From the NCBI GenBank assembly GCA_035523995.1, contig DATKPQ010000057.1, forward strand, positions 41,072-105,071: DNA of 64,000 nt, read 5' to 3'. Positions 59,751 through 64,000 of this stretch are shown piece by piece; the first letter of the stretch is position 1, and each line of letters begins with the position of its first letter. Source of the stretch: JASHVB01 sp035523995 (GTDB lineage: Bacteria; Pseudomonadota; Alphaproteobacteria; Acetobacterales; Acetobacteraceae). The notes under the pieces were generated by a model. The model was not told where the DNA came from, ran no database searches, and worked only from the letters and a program-made list of their open reading frames with translations. A program made the translations under genes and the position numbers.

Positions 59751-60209
59751 TCAACCTTCCATTCGGCCGCTCAACCAAGTCGGGATCGACGGCTCCAGCG
59801 GGCGCAGATAGTCGTCGATCGCAGGAGCCAGCGCAGTGAGGTGCCGCCGCCGTGCATCGAGGTCACCGCCAAACGGATACCCCGACCGGGCCAGCGCGTG
59901 CGGCAGCGCTTGCTCCAACAGCGCGCAAACATCGCGTTCCAGCCTTGTCGGCGATGAACCCGCCAACAGCAATCCCGGCACCGCGAGCGCATCCAGAACC
60001 AACACCGCAAAATTGCGCTGCGCGGGACTGGCTGGGGCGGACGTTGCCCGCCGGATCAGTTCCGGCAATGCCGGCGCGGCGGCCGGATCGATCCGAAGCG
60101 CTTCCGCTCCGCGCACGCCCAGAAATCGCCCTGCCGCCTTCATCCAATCCGGCACGTCGCGCGCCGCCAACAATGCGGCGAAGTCCCGCCGCGCTTGCTC
60201 CAATGTCAT
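59751..60209 (-). CDS. Hypothetical alanine/leucine-rich helical protein
   Basis: A 152-residue soluble, mostly helical protein (MTLEQARRDFAALLAARDVP; NFAVLVLDALAVPGLLLAGS; RLERDVCALLEQALPHALAR). No motif or family recognised. Composition and codon usage match genuine genes nearby, and the antisense frames are Pro/Arg/Ser-rich shadows. ATG 60209 is used; a TTG at 60224 is possible. Neighbours give no hint. Confidence 0.5.
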   Translation of the reverse strand: MTLEQARRDFAALLAARDVPDWMKAAGRFLGVRGAEALRIDPAAAPALPELIRRATSAPASPAQRNFAVLVLDALAVPGLLLAGSSPTRLERDVCALLEQALPHALARSGYPFGGDLDARRRHLTALAPAIDDYLRPLEPSIPTWLSGRMEG

Positions 60210-60297
60210 ACCATCGTCCGGCAAAGAGCAAATCCTCGCACGCAGTTAACCGGCGCCTGCATTACGCCCGCTCCGTGCAGACTCACCGGGTGGCATC

Positions 60298-60516
60298 TTA
60301 CATTTCCAATTTGCCGCATCGTCCATCGAGCCGTTGCCGGAGAAACGCGCCTGCTGCGGATACGGACACAGCGGAACGTGATGCGGCGCTGCCGCCATGC
60401 GTCGGAAGCTGCATGTCGAACCGGGCGGAGCAATCCGGCGCACCCTCGCCATGCGTGACGACCGTGCCCAACAGAAACAGCGCGACCGATGCGGCGGTGG
60501 TTCCGGCAGCTTTCAT
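60298..60516 (-). CDS. Possible small exported protein
   Basis: A 72-residue frame starting MKAAGTTAASVALFLLGTVV with a signal-peptide-like helix and two Cys after it. The ribosome site is weak (GGGAAA) and there is no homology I can name; it may be spurious. Same strand as the 152- and 67-residue neighbours. Confidence 0.3.
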   Translation of the reverse strand: MKAAGTTAASVALFLLGTVVTHGEGAPDCSARFDMQLPTHGGSAASRSAVSVSAAGAFLRQRLDGRCGKLEM

Positions 60517-60675
60517 GGCGGGTTTCCCGCGCCGCCGATGCGATGGCGGCATCCCCCCGCAGGCCAGCATGTTCGCCGGCATGCCGCAACCATTGCCGAT
60601 GGGCTGATCTGGGAAGTTGGGTGGGTAGGCGGCCCAGGCAGTCGCGAGGTGGGGCCGTGCTTTTATGCCGGATGG

Positions 60676-60879
60676 CTACCGGAATGCCGGCACCACCCGG
60701 TCTACCGCCCGCAGGCCGGTGGTTTTCACGACGATACGTTCCTCGTCCTCGGCCACCACTGGGCGCGAGCGCGCCATGGCATCGGCGATGCGCGCCTCAT
60801 CGTCGCCGGCCGGCGCGCGGAAGTCGAACAACACCCGTGTTCTGCCCGTGGGTTCGGTATAGATGCCAATGACGGCCAT
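60676..60879 (-). CDS. Small hypothetical protein (67 residues)
   Basis: MAVIGIYTEPTGRTRVLFDF at the start, then charged helices (DDEARIADAMARSR; AEDEERIVVKTTGL). AAGGAG is correctly placed before ATG 60879, which is why I accept it; the in-frame extension to 60939 is not needed. It looks like a compact alpha/beta protein of unknown function. Confidence 0.55.
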   Translation of the reverse strand: MAVIGIYTEPTGRTRVLFDFRAPAGDDEARIADAMARSRPVVAEDEERIVVKTTGLRAVDRVVPAFR

Positions 60880-61108
60880 GAATGCTCCTTGGACGCGGCC
60901 CCGCGTTGTTGCCGGGCCATTAAGTCGAATCTCTGGCACTGTTGCGGCGCCTGCGGCAATTCAATCCCGGCGATAGCGACGGACCGCAGCTCGCAACACC
61001 ATCACAATGCCGCGTCCCGCGATATTGGGAAGTTACCGTACGGCAATCGACGCCACCCGTGGTTTCAGCGCAGTATCCATATTCGCATTTGTTGGGGAGG
61101 AAGGCGCC

Positions 61109-62137
61109 ATGAGCCAGAATGCACCGATCCGCCGTTCCTGGGTGCTGAAGCGGCGCCCCAGCGGCGCGCCAGACGCAGATACGTTCGAATTGCGCGAGGA
61201 CGCGGTGCCGCAGCCTGGTCCCGGCGACGTGGTCACCCGCACCATCTGGCTCTCGATCGATCCCTACATGCGCGGGCGGCTGCGCGAGCAACAGACCTAT
61301 GCGATGGCGATTCAGGTCGGTGAGGTGATGACGGGGGAGACGGTGGGCGAAGTGATCGCCTCGGACGATGCACGCTTCGTGCCGGGCGATGTGGTGGTGG
61401 GCGCGCGCGGCTGGCAGACACATTGCGTCACGCCCGCGGACCGGCTGGTGAAGATCGGGCGGCCCTGGGCAAGGCTGTCGGCGTATCTTGGCGTGTTGGG
61501 CATGCCCGGTGCGACCGCCTATCGCGGCATCACCGAGATCTGCCAGCCAAAGCCGGGCGAGACGGTGGTGGTGTCGGCTGCCTCCGGCGCAGTGGGCTCG
61601 GTTGCGGGGCAATTGGCCAAGCGCGCCGGCGCACGCGTGGTGGGCGTCGCCGGTGGCGCGGAGAAATGTTTGTTCGTGCAGGAGACGCTGGAGTTCGACG
61701 ACTGTGTGGATCACCGCTCGTTGGATCTGCGGCGGGAACTGGCGGCGAGCTGTCCCAACGGCGTCGATGCCTATTTCGAGAATGTCGGCGGCGCGGTGCA
61801 GGCGGCGGTATTCGACCTGCTGAACCCGTTTGCGCGGGTGGCGATGTGCGGAATGGTGTCCCAGTACAACGACCCGGAGTTCCCGCCGGGGCCAAACCTG
61901 GGGTTTGTCGTCGGCAAGCGGGTGCTGATCCAGGGGTTCATCGTGTCCGACAAGCCGGAGAAGCTGGCGGAATGGCGGGCGCTGGCGACGCCCTGGGTTG
62001 CCGACGGCAGCCTGGCCTACCGCGAGGACGTCCACGAGGGGTTGGAGCTCGCGCCTGAGGCGCTGGCCGGCATGCTCGGCGGGGCCAATTTCGGCAAGCT
62101 GCTGATTCGGGTGGGTCCGGACCCGCTGGGAGGATGA
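61109..62137 (+). CDS. Zinc-less MDR NADP-dependent oxidoreductase (CurA/leukotriene-reductase type)
   Basis: A 342-residue medium-chain dehydrogenase/reductase. The N-terminal catalytic domain has WLSIDPYMRGRL and GEVMTGETVGEVIASDDARF; the Rossmann domain has VVVSAASGAVGSVAGQLAKR (NADP motif) and later DAYFENVGGAVQAAVFDLL. No zinc-ligand Cys set is present. Relatives reduce alkenals, ketones or curcumin using NADPH. GGAGGAAGG before ATG 61109 decides the start over ATG 61007. Confidence 0.92.
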   Translation: MSQNAPIRRSWVLKRRPSGAPDADTFELREDAVPQPGPGDVVTRTIWLSIDPYMRGRLREQQTYAMAIQVGEVMTGETVGEVIASDDARFVPGDVVVGARGWQTHCVTPADRLVKIGRPWARLSAYLGVLGMPGATAYRGITEICQPKPGETVVVSAASGAVGSVAGQLAKRAGARVVGVAGGAEKCLFVQETLEFDDCVDHRSLDLRRELAASCPNGVDAYFENVGGAVQAAVFDLLNPFARVAMCGMVSQYNDPEFPPGPNLGFVVGKRVLIQGFIVSDKPEKLAEWRALATPWVADGSLAYREDVHEGLELAPEALAGMLGGANFGKLLIRVGPDPLGG

Positions 62138-62207
62138 CATGTCGCGAATCGGGCCGGTTTGTTCGCTCGTCCTGGTGGCCTTGACAGCCTGTTGAGGCGC
62201 CGTTCCG

Positions 62208-62592
62208 TCACAGCGTTCGCCGGCCGCCACGCAGCGCCGCCGCCAGCATGTGTCGTGCCTGGTTGCTCTCGATTTGCCGAGTCAGGCGCTCGACAGGCGG
62301 CTTCAGTACCGCAATGTCACTGCCTGCCATACGATGTCTGTGCCGGCATCGAAATAGCCATGCACGGCCACGTTTCGCATGCCGATGATCTTCGGCCAGG
62401 GGATTTCGGGTGCCAGGGTGCGCACATAGGGCGGCAGCGCCCGGGCCGCTTCGCCGATGATCTGAAGGGGCCAGAGGAACCATGTCTGGCGCAGTTCATC
62501 TCGCTCGAAACTGCCTTGTCGCCGTCAAGGTCTCGCTCAATCGCAAGATGGCCGCAAGCATGTCGCGCAGGCGTTCGGCAGGGTTTCTCACA
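62208..62592 (-). pseudogene. Frameshifted HEPN-domain (DUF86/HepT-like) toxin gene
   Basis: Read across frames: RNPAERLRDMLAAILRLSET, frameshift near 62515, FERDELRQTWFLWPLQIIGE, then AARALPPYVRTLAPEIPWPK, IIGMRNVAVHGYFDAGTDIV (the HEPN R-N-x3-H motif, RNVAVH), a second frameshift near 62310 and a tail VLKPPVERLTRQIESNQA. The order and spacing match HepT-type RNases or AMPylation targets. At least two indels prevent a full protein. It follows a likewise broken nucleotidyltransferase gene. Confidence 0.75.
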
Positions 62593-62879
62593 CCGGGATC
62601 GCCTCGCGCAGGACCTGATCGCGGATCCTCGCCTTCAGGCGATGCTCTGTCACCGCGTCGACCGGCAGGCCCAGCAATGCCTCCGGCTCGAACTGCAGCC
62701 CACCAAGGTCCAGCAGGGACCTGCCCGGTTCCAGCGCAACCAGAAAGTCCAAATGCGCTTTGCGCATCGGACTCTCCGCGAACGACCGAGCCGGAACACG
62801 CACACACTATGGGCGCCGTACTTCTCGGCGATCCGCAGCACTTCCTGGCGTTCTGCCGAAGCAGAGCGTCGAGTGCCAT
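62588..62879 (-). pseudogene. Frameshifted MNT-type nucleotidyltransferase antitoxin gene
   Basis: From ATG 62879: MALDALLRQ, shift to RQEVLRIAEKYGAHSVCVF, shift to GSVVRGESDA (G-S-x-x-R-G motif), shift to HLDFLVALEPGRSLLDLGGL and LGLPVDAVTEHRLKARIRDQ, then VLREAIPV, stop. This is a complete MNT/HepT-partner antitoxin layout split over three frames. It overlaps the HEPN remnant in the usual antitoxin-then-toxin order. Confidence 0.75.
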
Positions 62880-63068
62880 GGGTGCTCTCCTTCCGAGGGA
62901 ATGGTAGCACAATTCAAGTCAAAGTACCGGAATGGCGGCGTCCGGGGAGATCCGCGTCGCCCCGGCTGCGCCAGGCTGAACGCCGTCACTGAACGCCGCC
63001 ACGTTGGAAAGCCCACCCGCCGCCGCTATCATCCGCCTGGTGCCCACCTCAGGCGGAAGGAGCCAGCC

Positions 63069-64000
63069 CTGCCCGCGGATACCGACATCCTGGCGGAGAT
63101 CGAGACCCCGACCGTCACCGACCGCCCGCTGCACCTGATCCTGATCGACGGATCGGGTTTCATCTTCCGCGCTTTCCACGCGCTGCCGCCGATGACGCGC
63201 CCGGACGGCACGCCGGTGAACGCCGTGTTCGGCTTCACCAACATGCTGGCCAAGCTGCTGCGCGAGCATGTCGGCACCCATATCGCGGTGATCTTCGATG
63301 CCGGCCGCGTCACGTTTCGTAACCGTCTCTATGACGCCTACAAGGCCCACCGTCCGCCGCCGCCAGAGGAGCTGATCCCGCAATTCGGCCTGATCCGCGA
63401 GGCGACCGACGCGTTCTCCGTTCCCGCGATTGAACTGGCCGACTGGGAAGCCGACGACCTGATTGCTGCCTACGCCGTCGCGGCAGAAAAGGAAGGCGGC
63501 CAGGTGACCATCGTCTCCTCCGACAAGGACCTGATGCAGCTCGTCGGTGCCGGGGTGACGATGCTCGACCCGATCAAGCAGCGGCCGATCGGGCCGGAGG
63601 AGGTTGCCGAACGCTTCGGCGTGCCGCCGGAGAAGGTGATCGAGGTGCAGGCGCTGATGGGGGACGCGACGGACAATGTGCCGGGCGTGCCGGGCATCGG
63701 CCCGAAGACCGCAGGCGAGCTCGTGCGCGCCTACGGTGATCTCGAAGGCGTGCTCGAGGCCGCCCCCACCATGCCGCCTTCGAAACGGCGCGAGGCCCTT
63801 CTTGCGCATGCCGAGGATGCCCGTCTTTCCCGCCGTCTTGTCACGCTGAGCGCGGACGCGCCGTTGCCTTTGCCGATCGCAGCGCTCGTCGTGCGCACCG
63901 CTGAGCCTGAAAGGCTCGCGGCCTGGCTCTCCGCGCAGGGTTTCCGCAGCGTCCTGCATCGGATGGGGCTCGACGCGGCGGCGGCACCCGCGGCGGGGTC
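63069..64000 (+). CDS. polA: DNA polymerase I, 5' portion (cut by window end)
   Basis: The first ~310 residues of PolA. The 5'-3' exonuclease domain is clear: LHLILIDGSGFIFRAFHALP, NAVFGFTNMLAKLLREHVGT, VIFDAGRVTFRNRLYDAYKA (then HRPPPPEEL), LADWEADDLIAAY (metal-site acids), VTIVSSDKDLMQLV, and MGDATDNVPGVPGIGPKTAG (helix-hairpin-helix). AAGGAG at 63057-63062 is followed after six bases by CTG 63069, giving PADTDILAEIETP as N-terminus; no ATG, GTG or TTG lies in frame between that site and the domain. An in-frame ATG at 62901 would add 56 residues without homology. Confidence 0.93.
   Translation, partial: MPADTDILAEIETPTVTDRPLHLILIDGSGFIFRAFHALPPMTRPDGTPVNAVFGFTNMLAKLLREHVGTHIAVIFDAGRVTFRNRLYDAYKAHRPPPPEELIPQFGLIREATDAFSVPAIELADWEADDLIAAYAVAAEKEGGQVTIVSSDKDLMQLVGAGVTMLDPIKQRPIGPEEVAERFGVPPEKVIEVQALMGDATDNVPGVPGIGPKTAGELVRAYGDLEGVLEAAPTMPPSKRREALLAHAEDARLSRRLVTLSADAPLPLPIAALVVRTAEPERLAAWLSAQGFRSVLHRMGLDAAAAPAAG

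Noticed and set aside
62919..63959. 346-codon minus-strand frame over the polA region
   Set aside because: The plus-strand frame encodes clear PolA exonuclease motifs; the minus frame is a shadow.

Overview
The window looks like a chromosomal segment of a high-GC alphaproteobacterium. I infer Acetobacteraceae or another Rhodospirillales lineage from gene content (alphaproteobacterial RpoH, class Ia NrdB, a DnaPol I leader peptide of the type I associate with that group) and from the dispersed palindromic 'gcgaagcaatcc' and 'gtcatggccggg' repeats. No rRNA, tRNA, CRISPR array, insertion sequence or prophage was recognised. No single block is a clear new defence or mobile system; the less ordinary material is listed as findings.

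Layout. 0-3.1 kb: 3' end of a TPR/ATPase-type regulator, an isochorismatase-like hydrolase and an AraC regulator. 3.5-10.8 kb: an efflux cluster made of DUF1656 + HlyD adaptor on the plus strand and RND pump + RND adaptor + DHA2 MFS transporter overlapping as one minus-strand operon. 11.3-14.5 kb: heat-shock sigma factor rpoH and transketolase. 14.5-20.4 kb: housekeeping and stress singles (DUF3445 haem protein, ArsR-SRPBCC-DUF899 operon, VOC protein, truncated Uma2 gene, nrdB, small conserved protein). 20.5-25.8 kb: asparagine synthase-like amidotransferase and two glycosyltransferases, with ygfZ between and a decayed UPF0158 gene. 26.2-31.2 kb: trpE, ppiD and a ketopantoate-reductase-like protein. 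31.3-39.8 kb: a visibly less GC-rich glycan block with a three-domain glycosyltransferase, an FkbM methyltransferase with an expanding coiled coil, a second methyltransferase and a polytopic membrane protein, followed by murJ. 41.8-45.8 kb: two luciferase-like flavin oxidoreductases, an anchored protein and a RatA/COQ10-type protein. 45.9-53.0 kb: a CitE-like lyase, a class V aminotransferase and a complete branched-chain amino-acid type ABC transporter (livKHMGF order). 53.5-62.1 kb: orphan sensor kinase, SDR, lipoprotein, nitronate monooxygenase, cupin, small ORFs and a zinc-less MDR oxidoreductase. 62.2-62.9 kb: a decayed HEPN/MNT toxin-antitoxin pair. 63.07 kb to the end: 5' part of polA, apparently starting at CTG.

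How the parts may work together (inference). The HlyD/DUF1656 pair probably serves the convergent DHA2 transporter, giving two drug or solvent pumps side by side under the nearby AraC regulator. The asnB-GT4-GT2 group and the 31-40 kb block are both compatible with surface polysaccharide synthesis or modification. The lyase-aminotransferase pair beside the Liv transporter suggests uptake and breakdown of an amino or carboxylic acid. Start codons were reassigned to internal positions wherever a Shine-Dalgarno sequence and the conserved N-terminus agreed; this is stated in each entry.
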